The notes beneath the pieces were generated by a model, which saw only the letters and a list, made by a program, of their open reading frames with translations, was not told the origin of the DNA and made no database searches. From Verrucomicrobiota bacterium (GTDB lineage: Bacteria > Verrucomicrobiota > Lentisphaeria > JABSQK01 > JAJFLO01): DNA of 64,000 bases. This document shows positions 45,802-54,064 of this stretch, in pieces. The stretch spans positions 1-64,000 of the forward strand of contig JAJFLQ010000174.1 of assembly GCA_021772615.1 (NCBI GenBank), given 5' to 3'. The first letter of the stretch is position 1, and the number at the start of each line of letters is the position of its first letter. The position numbers and the translations under genes are program-made.

Positions 45802-46131
45802 TTAGAGATAGGCGGTGTCATAGGCAGTCAATCCATGGTTCCACCCTAGCGGCATGATGGCGTTCAGGCCGTGATCAGGGGGAAGCGGATCGTCCACTTC
45901 CACGGCCAAATCTTCCAGATAACTCAAAATATCCTGATCCGTTTTTCGCGAATTGCGCTGCCGCCGCTCTGCCGTCTTCAGTACATTTACGACTTCCAGG
46001 GGCCATATGCCTGGAACCAAAGCCTGTACGTCGCCTTTCTCTCGATTCCGCCGAACTGGGATAAGCTTGGCGATGGGAACGCCATGACGGGTGATCAAAA
46101 ACTCGTCGCTAATGTTTCTCACCCGGGACAA
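45802..46131 (-). pseudogene. Collapsed Phd/VapB antitoxin - VapC toxin remnant
   Basis: One frame joins two normally separate proteins. EFLITRHGVPIAKLIPV is the Phd/VapB-type antitoxin segment. About 20 residues later comes LVPGIWPLEVVNVLKTAERR, a PIN-domain (VapC) segment, then a stretch ending HGLTAYDTAYL, the last PIN motif, where the frame stops. The antitoxin C-terminus and the toxin N-terminus with its first catalytic Asp are missing. The antitoxin also appears to run on in another frame upstream of 46131. It is the scar of an internal deletion in a toxin-antitoxin module and is unlikely to work. Confidence 0.7.
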
Positions 46132-46415
46132 TAGAATTGGAAGAAGCCGAACGAACGATCCTTGAATGCCGCATACTTTAGCGTATCGGCGGCTGAGGCC
46201 ATCCGCCCGTCAGGATGTGTGTTGGTGTCATAGCGTCGGGATGGTTTCACATAAATTGATCTTGTCAAAATAAGATGTAAGTTCAACTGCCCCGTATCTT
46301 GCGTCGCTATCGTTAGGGCTTACTGTCCGATATCCCGGCATGGTTGTCCGGATTCATCGGCGTCCGAACGCTTGGGACGACGCAATGAAAAGCGGTTTAC
46401 CCACAGGCCAACGTT
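46132..46415. other. Gene-poor stretch
   Basis: No coding frame is supported. It contains the probable frameshifted upstream end of the antitoxin remnant in its first few dozen bases. The rest is unassigned, and no RNA gene was recognised. Confidence 0.4.
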
Positions 46416-46481
46416 TTAGCGTGGTTCATTCATACAACCTTGTCGCGAGGCCGCTTCGCGTGCTTCAAGCCAATGAGTTAC
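46416..46481 (+). repeat. 66-bp repeat, copy 2 (half of the palindromic element)
   Basis: Matches 43410-43475 at 56 of 66 bases, including the TTCATTCATACAACCT core. The similarity stops after GTTAC, and no right half follows, so this is a half or decayed element. GGTAATGA recurs a little downstream, as at the centre of the full copy. Confidence 0.7.
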
Positions 46482-46704
46482 GATCTGGTGCAGCCGCAGG
46501 GGGTGTAGGTAATGATCAGGCTTGACATTCGGTCAAAATAACGGGAGTGCGTGTTCAAAATGTGACCCCCGTGGCATAGGCGCGCGATTGGCAAGTAACA
46601 TAAGAATCCTGCCTGTGTAATACGCGGCGGCTGCAGCCGGGATGGCTGTGCTACCTCAACTGCGGTCACAAGTCGAACATGCGGTCATCATAGGGAGGGA
46701 AGTT

Positions 46705-46951
46705 ATGTCATTAGAATCCGTTTCTGCGTTTCGCAACGCTATCAACGAAACCGAGGAGCTTCAGCAAGCAGTTCGGCAGGCAATGGAAAGTCGCGATCGA
46801 TTCGGCGCTGTTGGTGATGGCCGCGCAGCGTGGCTATGAAATCACGCCTGAAGAGCTTGCGAACGCCTGGAGTAGCATCTCGCAGGATAGTGAACTGTCC
46901 GACTTTGAACTGGAGCTGGTTGCTGGCGGATGTACAAAAGTCGAATCATAG
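46705..46951 (+). pseudogene. Nif11-type leader peptide precursor with a frameshift
   Basis: The first frame opens MSLESVSAFRNAINETEELQQ, the Nif11-domain pattern, after GGGAGGGA. Near 46795-46802 the reading has to move by one base. The second frame continues SALLVMAAQRGYEITPEELA, then an acidic stretch and ELELVAGG, a double-Gly leader-cleavage site, and ends with a six-residue core CTKVES before TAG. The total would be about 82 codons. Such leaders direct maturation and export of ribosomal peptides (RiPPs). The 247-base span is not a multiple of three, so this is either a broken gene, a sequence error or a recoded gene. No modifying enzyme of a known RiPP class is adjacent. Confidence 0.75.
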
Positions 46952-47025
46952 TACGCGATCACGATCGTGTCGCATGGGAACTTGAAAGGGTTGCAAGGCA
47001 TTCCTGGCGGTGACAGTTCTCGGCC

Positions 47026-47046
47026 CGGGCGTCGCGTCGCCCGTTT
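47026..47046 (+). terminator. Possible weak terminator after the leader-peptide gene
   Basis: CGGGCG (47026-47031) and CGCCCG (47038-47043) form a perfect 6-bp stem with a 6-base loop, followed by only TTT. It lies about 75 bp after the leader-peptide stop. Confidence 0.3.
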
Positions 47047-47194
47047 GCCCGGCGGGACGCTATTTGCTCACCCAACCAACGGACGAACGGCGATGTTTTC
47101 GGTTCGCGTGGTCTCTTCGATTGATTCCCGTATGCTCACGCCGCCTGAATAATTCTCCTTTCTCGATTCCTCCAGCCCCAATAGGTTGCGATCA

Positions 47195-48517
47195 ATGAAA
47201 TTGGACAATCACGTCTATCCGTTCGAACGCCGAAAGCATCATTCCTGGCTTGAATCCGTGTCGGCAGCGTTCGCGGCCCAGTTGGAAGAAAACACGTATC
47301 CATTGCGTTACTCTATCGTGGACTGCGATGGCAGCGACGCCGTGATCGATGCAACGATCGTAAGATTCGACAGTGATTGCGACTATGCCGAAACCCTGAA
47401 GACGGTTGAAATCCTGGCGCCGCGGAAAAAACAGTTTCAGGGAAGCGATTTCGGGATCGTGCAGATTATTCCAACCGGGATACGCTGCGAGTTCGGAGGA
47501 TACGCCGGAGATGCCTGTCCTGCAACCAATCTGTTGGCCGGCGCCGCCGATTTTCTGATTACCCATCCCAATGCCGTCAATGCCTCTGAACTCAACGAGA
47601 TGGCAGGCAATGTGTTCTATGTAGAGGGGCATGCGCTCGACAGCTTCTTATTGGGGCATCTGGGACTGCTTCCCGTTCGCAGCAACACCATTGGCACATT
47701 CATCGATCCCACGGGCAACGATTTTCTCGATGACGTGCTGAATACCCTTAATGCCGCGCGAGCCGTGAAGGGTGTTTCATGTGATCTTTACACTGTTCTC
47801 CGGGCCGACCTCGGCGTCGAAATCGCGTGGTCGGAGAGGCAGTGTGCGGTCGGAACTGTGCGACGACCGGAGGTAATCCTGGACGCTGTGACACGACTCA
47901 TTACCAACGGCGCGCAGGCGATTGGCGGGGTTTCGGTTATTCACGGCGTCACCCGTGACATGTTTGCCAGGCATCTGCGCGGCGAGATCCCCAATCCCTC
48001 CGGTGGGATTGAGGCCATCATCACCCATCTCATCTCCAAGATTTTCAGGCTTCCTACGGCGCATGCTCCTCTTCCGTATTATCAGGATATCAAAGAAAAG
48101 GGGAGCCATAGTCCACGAGCGTCCGCCGAATTTATTTCGATCCCTCACTACTTTTCGGTCCTGAAGGGATTGGCACGAGCGCCGCGATTGATGCCCATAT
48201 CTGCGCTCGATCATGTGCCGCCCCACCTTCACAGCCTGAATGATATCGGGGCGATTGTCATGCCGGCTGATTGTCTGGGCGGTGTTCCGGCGCTGGTCGC
48301 GGAATACAATGATATTCCGCTCATCGCCGTCCGCGAGAACAAAACCATTCTTGACGTAACGAACGACAAGATGCACATGCGCAATGTGATCGAAGTAGAG
48401 TCCTATCTCGAAGCAGCCGGCGTTGTCATTGCTTTGCGCGACGGTATTTCCCTGGAGAGTCTGCGTCGGCCGATGTACCTGCCGAATCGAATTGATTCAC
48501 CGACGCAGGTAAAATAA
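47195..48517 (+). CDS. DUF3326-like protein, function unknown
   Basis: 440 aa. The conserved stretches I associate with DUF3326 are present: IIPTGIRCEFGGYAGDACPATNLLAG, then DFLITHPNAVNASEL, VFYVEGHALDSFLLG, a TVRRPEVILDAV region, GGIEAIITHLIS, and near the end a region with VMPADCLGG and LIAVRENKTILDV. No catalytic chemistry is established for this family, and no membrane segment or signal is seen. The ATG is at 47195, with AGG upstream and a TTG three codons before as an alternative. It lies 49 bp before the NRPS gene and is likely co-transcribed with it, which suggests a role in making the peptide or its precursor. Confidence 0.7.
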   Translation: MKLDNHVYPFERRKHHSWLESVSAAFAAQLEENTYPLRYSIVDCDGSDAVIDATIVRFDSDCDYAETLKTVEILAPRKKQFQGSDFGIVQIIPTGIRCEFGGYAGDACPATNLLAGAADFLITHPNAVNASELNEMAGNVFYVEGHALDSFLLGHLGLLPVRSNTIGTFIDPTGNDFLDDVLNTLNAARAVKGVSCDLYTVLRADLGVEIAWSERQCAVGTVRRPEVILDAVTRLITNGAQAIGGVSVIHGVTRDMFARHLRGEIPNPSGGIEAIITHLISKIFRLPTAHAPLPYYQDIKEKGSHSPRASAEFISIPHYFSVLKGLARAPRLMPISALDHVPPHLHSLNDIGAIVMPADCLGGVPALVAEYNDIPLIAVRENKTILDVTNDKMHMRNVIEVESYLEAAGVVIALRDGISLESLRRPMYLPNRIDSPTQVK

Positions 48518-48566
48518 AGGTTGCCGGCACCCTGGTCGCCATGATCAAATATCGCGTGAGCGATCC

Positions 48567-51500
48567 ATGTTAAGCCCCTTGGAAGAACCGCAAACCATTG
48601 ACGCTACTGCACGGAACGGCGTGGTTGCTCTCCGCGATCCGGATCAAACCGTCCACCAGCTCTTCGAAGCCCAGGCACGCCGTTCGCCGGAGGCAATAGC
48701 GGTGGTGGCGGAGGATCCTGCCACGGGCGCCGAGATACAGGTGACGTACAGGCAATTGAATGCCAGGGCAAACCAACTGGCTCACTACCTGAGGCGCAAT
48801 GGTGTTGGGGCAGACGTACTGGTCGGTGTCTGCATGAATCGGTCAGTGGAGATGATTGTGGGGCTTCTGGGAATTCTCAAAGCCGGAGGTGGTTATGTGC
48901 CGCTCGATCCCGACTATCCCAAAGCGCGATTGGCTTTCTTCATCGAGGACACGCGCGTACCGTTGATATTAACCCAGTCGAGCCTCTGTGCTGCCGTCGC
49001 GTCGGCGCCGGCCAAGCTGGTTGCGCTCGATACCGATTGGGCGGACATCGCGAATGAATCCGTTGCGAATCCGGCGGTACGAGCGCGGGACGACAATGTC
49101 GTCTATGTCATGTATACCTCGGGCTCGACCGGCACGCCCAAAGGGGTTGTTGTGCTTCATCGCGGCGTCTGCAATTACTTGCTGTGGCGGCAGAGCTATT
49201 TTCCTCTGGACGCAACCGACCGCGTGCTGCAGAAGACGTCGTTCAGCTTCGTGGACTCGGTATGGGAACTGTTTGAGCCGCTCACGGTCGGCGCCCGCTT
49301 AATCATGGTAGCCCCGAGCCGACACCATGACCTTGCGTATCTTGTACGGGTGATGGCCGAGAAGGAAATAACGGCGGCGGATTTCATCCCCTCGCTTCTG
49401 GATGTGTTCCTGGACGAGCGCGGCGTTGAAAAATGTACAACGCTCAGACGGGTTACGACCGGCAGCGAGACAGTGTCCGTAGAGCTGGAGAAACGTTTCT
49501 TCGCCCGGCTTGATGCAAGCTTGTATAATCTGTACGGCCCGACCGAAGCATCGATCGCGTCTACGTGCTGGACGTGCAGCGCCGCGGCAGCGATGAAATC
49601 GGTTCCCATCGGTCGCCCGATTGCCAATACCGAGGTCATACTACTGGACGCGGATCTGCAACGCGTACCCAGGGGCCAGGAGGGAGAGGTTTATATAGGC
49701 GGCACGGGCCTGGCGCGAGGCTATCTGAATCGTCCGGCGCAGACTGGCGACTCGTTTGTCCCCAATCCAGATTCCGGTGCGATTCCGGGAACTCGGCTCT
49801 ACAGGACCGGCGATCTGGCCGGATATGTGCAGGATTATCTGTCAGGCGAGCCGGTGCTTGCCTTTTTGGGACGGATTGATCATCAGGTAAAGCTGCGGGG
49901 ATACCGATTCGAGTTGGGCGAGGTTGAGTGTGCGTTGCGACGGCATCCCCACGTCCAGGCCGCGGTTGCCGTTCTCCGGGAAGATCGACCGCGTGACAAG
50001 TGCCTCATTGCCTATGTTGTCTTCGCACCCGGACAGGACGTCGCGGTTGCGGTATTGCGTTCATACCTCAAAGAAGACTTGCCGGACTATATGATTCCTG
50101 CGGTCTTCGTTTTCCTGGATCAATTGCCATTGACGCCGAACGGCAAGGTTGACCGAAAAGCGTTGCCCGTCCCGGACCAAAAACGCGTTCAACGTGCCGG
50201 CGGCTTCGCCTCGCCGCGGACACCGGTCGAAGCATTGCTTGCAGACATCTGGGCTGAGATTCTCCGAATCGATGACGTGGGCATTCACGATGATTTTCTT
50301 GACCTCGGCGGACATTCGCTGCTGGCCATACGGGTCGTATCCAGGGTACAGACCTGTTTCGGTCTGACTCTGCCCGTCCGGGTCATATTCGAGTCGCCGA
50401 CGGTCGCGGCCCTGGCAAAGCACATTGAGTCCGGCGAGCAGGACGGAGACAACCTACGACATCTTCCGATTACACGAATGTCCCGGCTCGGCAGGCTGCC
50501 CCTTTCGTTCGCTCAGCAACGGCTTTGGTTTCTAAGTGAAGCAGGAGTCGGCGGGACGGCTTACAATATGCAGTATCGACTGCACCTGGTCGGCCCACTA
50601 CAAATCGTCGCTCTGCAATCCGCCATCCGTGAAATTCTCCGTCGTCATGAACCGTTGCGGACCGTATTCCGGAGCGAAGACGGTGTTCCGTATCAGGTCA
50701 TAAACTGCGCCCGTGACCTCGAGTTCCCGATATCGGACTTGAGTGACCTGGGCGGCGAGACCAAAGAGACCATCGTCGCCCGATTAATGGCACAGGATTA
50801 CCACCGCCCATTTGATCTGGAGAACGACATGATGGTGCGGGTTCGCTTACTCCGGATGACCGCTTCCAAGCATATTTTCCTGTTCACGGTCCATCATATA
50901 GCCTTCGACGGTTCATCTGCAGAGATCGTCGCTCGCGAGTTGGCCGCACTGTATCATGACTATCACAGCGGCCGGCCGTCGTCGCTTCCTGCAATCGACG
51001 TGCACTATGCGGACTTTGCGGCATGGCAGCGGCATATGCTCCAGGGCGAGATTCTGGAGACATACATCACATACTGGCGAGCACAGCTCGACGGTGCTCC
51101 AACGCACCTCAACCTGCAATCCGATCGGCCCCGTCCCCGGGTCCAAACGTACACCGGCGACGAAGTTGGCGCCATGCTGGCGCCGCGCCTTGGTGAGCGA
51201 CTGCGGGCCTTGAGCAGGAAAGAAAATGCCACGCTGTTCATGACCCTACTGGCTGGATTCAAGTTGCTCATGTCTCGCCTCTGCGGGCAGAGCGATGTCA
51301 TTTTCGGAATTCCAGTGGAAGGGCGTAGTCACGCCCAGGTCGAGAATCTTGTTGGGTTCTTTGTCAACACGCTCGTCACCCGTACCGATCTTTCGGGAGA
51401 CCCGACATTCAATGGCCTGCTCCGCAGTGTACGGAATAGTACGATCGAGGCGTATTCCCATCAGGATTTGCCATTCGAAAAACTGGTCGAAACATTGGCC

Positions 51501-53723
51501 CCGGAGCGCGTCCTGTCGCGTTCGCCGTTCTTTCAGGTCTTTTTCAACATGACAACCGCTGAAGGCACGGGTTTTTCCCTTAAAGACCTGCGTGTAAAAG
51601 CGATTCCGAAAACGTCGGCCGCGACGCACTTCGATATCACACTGTACGTATTGGATCGGCCGCCGGAGCTTCGTGTGAACCTGGTATACAATGCCGACTT
51701 ATTCGCCGCCGACCGGATGGACGAGGTATTGCGGCAGTACGCCCACCTTCTCGAGCAGTTATCAACATCGCCCGAAGCATGTATTCACGACTACAACCTG
51801 GTGACGGTAGAAGCGGCTTCGGTCATCCCGGATCCACGGGTCGTACTTACGGCTGAACCATTGCCAACAGTTGCCGAGATGCTCAACGGTCGAGTCGCGG
51901 AGGCAGCGCATAAAACCGCACTAAGCCGCGGCGACCGACGGTGGTCCTATCAGGACGTTGCTTCCATGGCGGAGTCGATTGCACGAAGGCTGCGGAGCGA
52001 GGGATTGGAATCGGGCGATATCGTCGCGCTGCATGGCTCGGGAAGTTTTGGACTTGTTGTCGGATTGGTCGGCGTATTTATGGCCGGCGGCGTTGCGATG
52101 CCGATCGATTCAGAGCTGCCTGACAATCGAAAAAATGTCATCCTTCAAGAGGGACATGCGACGTACTTGCTGGAAGTCGTTGCGCCAGAGAATCCGTCAC
52201 GTTGGGCGGACGCCCAATCGTTACCGACGGTCTTAATCGATGAAGACCGGGGCATCGATGATGCCGCGGCCCCGGATCGCAAGAGTCAGCATGAACGGCT
52301 GAGTGGACGTGCGTCGTCGTCGGCTGCTTATGTCTTTTTCACCTCAGGAAGCACAGGAACGCCGAAGGCCGTACTGGGTTCACACGCCGGGTTGAGTCAT
52401 TTTCTGAACTGGCAGCGTGCTACTTTCGACGTGGGCCCGGGGGACCGCGTCGCTCAGCTGACCTCATTGTCGTTCGATGTCGTGCTCAGGGACATCTTGC
52501 TGCCATTGGTGGGCGGCGCAACGCTGGTCGTCCCACCACCGTCGCAGACCCGCGATGCCGACTCTGTGCTCCAATGGCTCCGGCAGGAGGCGGTCACTGT
52601 TCTGCACACCGTGCCGTCAATAGCGATTTTCTGGCTGACCCACGCTTCCATAGACATGGCTCTGCCGAAACTTCGCGTGGTATTTTTCGCCGGTGAGCCG
52701 TTGTCCGCCGATCTGGTGGACCGGTGGCGGCGCGCGTTCACATATGAAGGTGATATCGTGAACCTTTATGGCCCGACGGAGACGACATTGGCCAAGTGCT
52801 GGTATCGGGTGCCGCGTCGTGTCCACCCCGGAATTCAGCCGATTGGAACGACGCTGCCACAAACACAGATACTCATTTTGTCAGCCGAACACCGGCTGTG
52901 CGGAATTGGCGAACCGGGTGAGATCGCCATTCGCACGCCGTACCGCAGCCTCGGATATAGAAACAATCCAGAAGAGACGGCGAGAACGTTCATACAGAAT
53001 CCATTCCGCGATGCCCCCGACGATCTCATATATTTGACCGGCGACCGTGGCTGTTACCGGCACGACGGTCTGCTCGACATCTCTGGCAGGATGGATGACC
53101 AGGTCAAGATCCGTGGCGTGCGTATTGAGCCAGATGAGATAAACCAGGCACTACGCCGCCACCCACTGGTCAAGACGTGTTTTGTTGCCGCAGTCCAGGA
53201 TGACGAAGGCGGGTCGAAACTCATCGCGTACGTTACGACCGATCTGGCCGAAGATACGCTGTCGTACCAGCTTCACTCGTATCTCGCCGGCGTATTGCCG
53301 GCGGCGATGATACCGTCGTTTTTTGTCAAACTCGTTCGTCTGCCGCTCACCGCCAACGGCAAAGTAGATCGGCGGGCATTGCCGGCGGTTGACATGACCG
53401 GGAATGCCTCAGAAAACACGTTCATTGCGCCGTCTTCCCCCACCGAAGAACGCCTCGCCGCCATCTGGATTGAGGTCCTCGGTATCGATAGCGTGGGAAT
53501 CCACGATAATTTTTTCGATCGCGGCGGGCATTCGCTGCTGGCGATACAAATCATTTCCCGCATACGCAAGGCATTTTGTTACTTACTGCCGGTATCTGTT
53601 CTTTTCGAACGACCAACCATCAGCGGTTTAGCCCAAACTATCGAATCGGCTCAGGTCACCGGCCACGCCGGCCCGACAGGCCGTGACGTTGCCAGAGCGA
53701 CGTTTGAAGAGGGTGCGTTGTAG
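48567..53723 (+). CDS. Two-module non-ribosomal peptide synthetase (A-PCP-C-A-PCP)
   Basis: 1718 aa. Adenylation domain 1 (about 25-540) has YTSGSTGTPKG (from ~183), NLYGPTE and the A10 lysine (NGKVDRK, Lys527). Carrier 1 has LGGHS with Ser584. The condensation domain (about 640-1080) has HHIAFDG near 776. Adenylation 2 (about 1110-1600) has TSGSTGTPK (~1259). Carrier 2 has RGGHS with Ser1656, and the protein ends about 60 residues later with no thioesterase, reductase or terminal condensation domain. Specificity residues of A1 start V-D-W (SFVDSVWE), with Asp at 236 instead of 235, a pattern linked to beta-alanine-type substrates. A2 keeps Asp235 (SFDVVLRD) with an unusual Arg after it. The likely product is a dipeptidyl thioester whose release is unexplained. 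Confidence 0.92.
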   Translation: MLSPLEEPQTIDATARNGVVALRDPDQTVHQLFEAQARRSPEAIAVVAEDPATGAEIQVTYRQLNARANQLAHYLRRNGVGADVLVGVCMNRSVEMIVGLLGILKAGGGYVPLDPDYPKARLAFFIEDTRVPLILTQSSLCAAVASAPAKLVALDTDWADIANESVANPAVRARDDNVVYVMYTSGSTGTPKGVVVLHRGVCNYLLWRQSYFPLDATDRVLQKTSFSFVDSVWELFEPLTVGARLIMVAPSRHHDLAYLVRVMAEKEITAADFIPSLLDVFLDERGVEKCTTLRRVTTGSETVSVELEKRFFARLDASLYNLYGPTEASIASTCWTCSAAAAMKSVPIGRPIANTEVILLDADLQRVPRGQEGEVYIGGTGLARGYLNRPAQTGDSFVPNPDSGAIPGTRLYRTGDLAGYVQDYLSGEPVLAFLGRIDHQVKLRGYRFELGEVECALRRHPHVQAAVAVLREDRPRDKCLIAYVVFAPGQDVAVAVLRSYLKEDLPDYMIPAVFVFLDQLPLTPNGKVDRKALPVPDQKRVQRAGGFASPRTPVEALLADIWAEILRIDDVGIHDDFLDLGGHSLLAIRVVSRVQTCFGLTLPVRVIFESPTVAALAKHIESGEQDGDNLRHLPITRMSRLGRLPLSFAQQRLWFLSEAGVGGTAYNMQYRLHLVGPLQIVALQSAIREILRRHEPLRTVFRSEDGVPYQVINCARDLEFPISDLSDLGGETKETIVARLMAQDYHRPFDLENDMMVRVRLLRMTASKHIFLFTVHHIAFDGSSAEIVARELAALYHDYHSGRPSSLPAIDVHYADFAAWQRHMLQGEILETYITYWRAQLDGAPTHLNLQSDRPRPRVQTYTGDEVGAMLAPRLGERLRALSRKENATLFMTLLAGFKLLMSRLCGQSDVIFGIPVEGRSHAQVENLVGFFVNTLVTRTDLSGDPTFNGLLRSVRNSTIEAYSHQDLPFEKLVETLAPERVLSRSPFFQVFFNMTTAEGTGFSLKDLRVKAIPKTSAATHFDITLYVLDRPPELRVNLVYNADLFAADRMDEVLRQYAHLLEQLSTSPEACIHDYNLVTVEAASVIPDPRVVLTAEPLPTVAEMLNGRVAEAAHKTALSRGDRRWSYQDVASMAESIARRLRSEGLESGDIVALHGSGSFGLVVGLVGVFMAGGVAMPIDSELPDNRKNVILQEGHATYLLEVVAPENPSRWADAQSLPTVLIDEDRGIDDAAAPDRKSQHERLSGRASSSAAYVFFTSGSTGTPKAVLGSHAGLSHFLNWQRATFDVGPGDRVAQLTSLSFDVVLRDILLPLVGGATLVVPPPSQTRDADSVLQWLRQEAVTVLHTVPSIAIFWLTHASIDMALPKLRVVFFAGEPLSADLVDRWRRAFTYEGDIVNLYGPTETTLAKCWYRVPRRVHPGIQPIGTTLPQTQILILSAEHRLCGIGEPGEIAIRTPYRSLGYRNNPEETARTFIQNPFRDAPDDLIYLTGDRGCYRHDGLLDISGRMDDQVKIRGVRIEPDEINQALRRHPLVKTCFVAAVQDDEGGSKLIAYVTTDLAEDTLSYQLHSYLAGVLPAAMIPSFFVKLVRLPLTANGKVDRRALPAVDMTGNASENTFIAPSSPTEERLAAIWIEVLGIDSVGIHDNFFDRGGHSLLAIQIISRIRKAFCYLLPVSVLFERPTISGLAQTIESAQVTGHAGPTGRDVARATFEEGAL

Positions 53724-53728
53724 ACGTG

Positions 53729-53761
53729 CGGCGGTTGCGGTCGGTCACCCGCCGTTTTTTT
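53729..53761 (+). terminator. Intrinsic terminator after the NRPS gene
   Basis: CGGCGG (53729-53734) pairs with CCGCCG (53749-53754) and is followed at once by seven T. It begins 6 bp after the NRPS stop codon and should end the DUF3326-NRPS transcript. Confidence 0.7.
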
Positions 53762-54064
53762 CGATCCAAGAATGCTATTACAAGAAATTGTATGCTTGGA
53801 TGTTTATGCCGCTTCTTCGGTGCCCCGGGCCGCTCGCGCGACCCAACCGCCTCGCCATCGGCGGCCTAGGATTTATTGGCAACATTAGCAGCTGCCGCTC
53901 TCCTCAATCGCCTGCAAGGGGTTGTTGACCAACCGGCCGTAGACGTATGTGCAATATGGCCAAATGACCATATTGCGGCCACACTCCCGCCATCCCGATC
54001 ACCTATACTGTGATTGAAAGCGTCATTCAGGCGCTCTGAATCCCAAAAACGTGGTTGGCGGATT
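53762..54064. other. Intergenic region between NRPS terminator and efflux operon
   Basis: About 300 bp with no supported gene. It should contain the efflux operon promoter. The only clear structure is an inverted repeat at 53951-53976, listed separately. Confidence 0.4.
53951..53976. promoter_or_regulatory. Perfect 9-bp inverted repeat upstream of efflux operon 2
   Basis: GCAATATGG (53951-53959) and CCATATTGC (53968-53976) are exact reverse complements with 8 bases between, about 90 bp before the TolC-like start. No T-run follows. It is a candidate binding site for a dimeric regulator. No regulator gene is encoded nearby. Confidence 0.45.

Noticed and set aside
46522..46545. TTGACA promoter-like hexamer before the leader-peptide gene
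   Set aside because: No acceptable -10 box at 16-18 bp spacing. The leader promoter was therefore not called.
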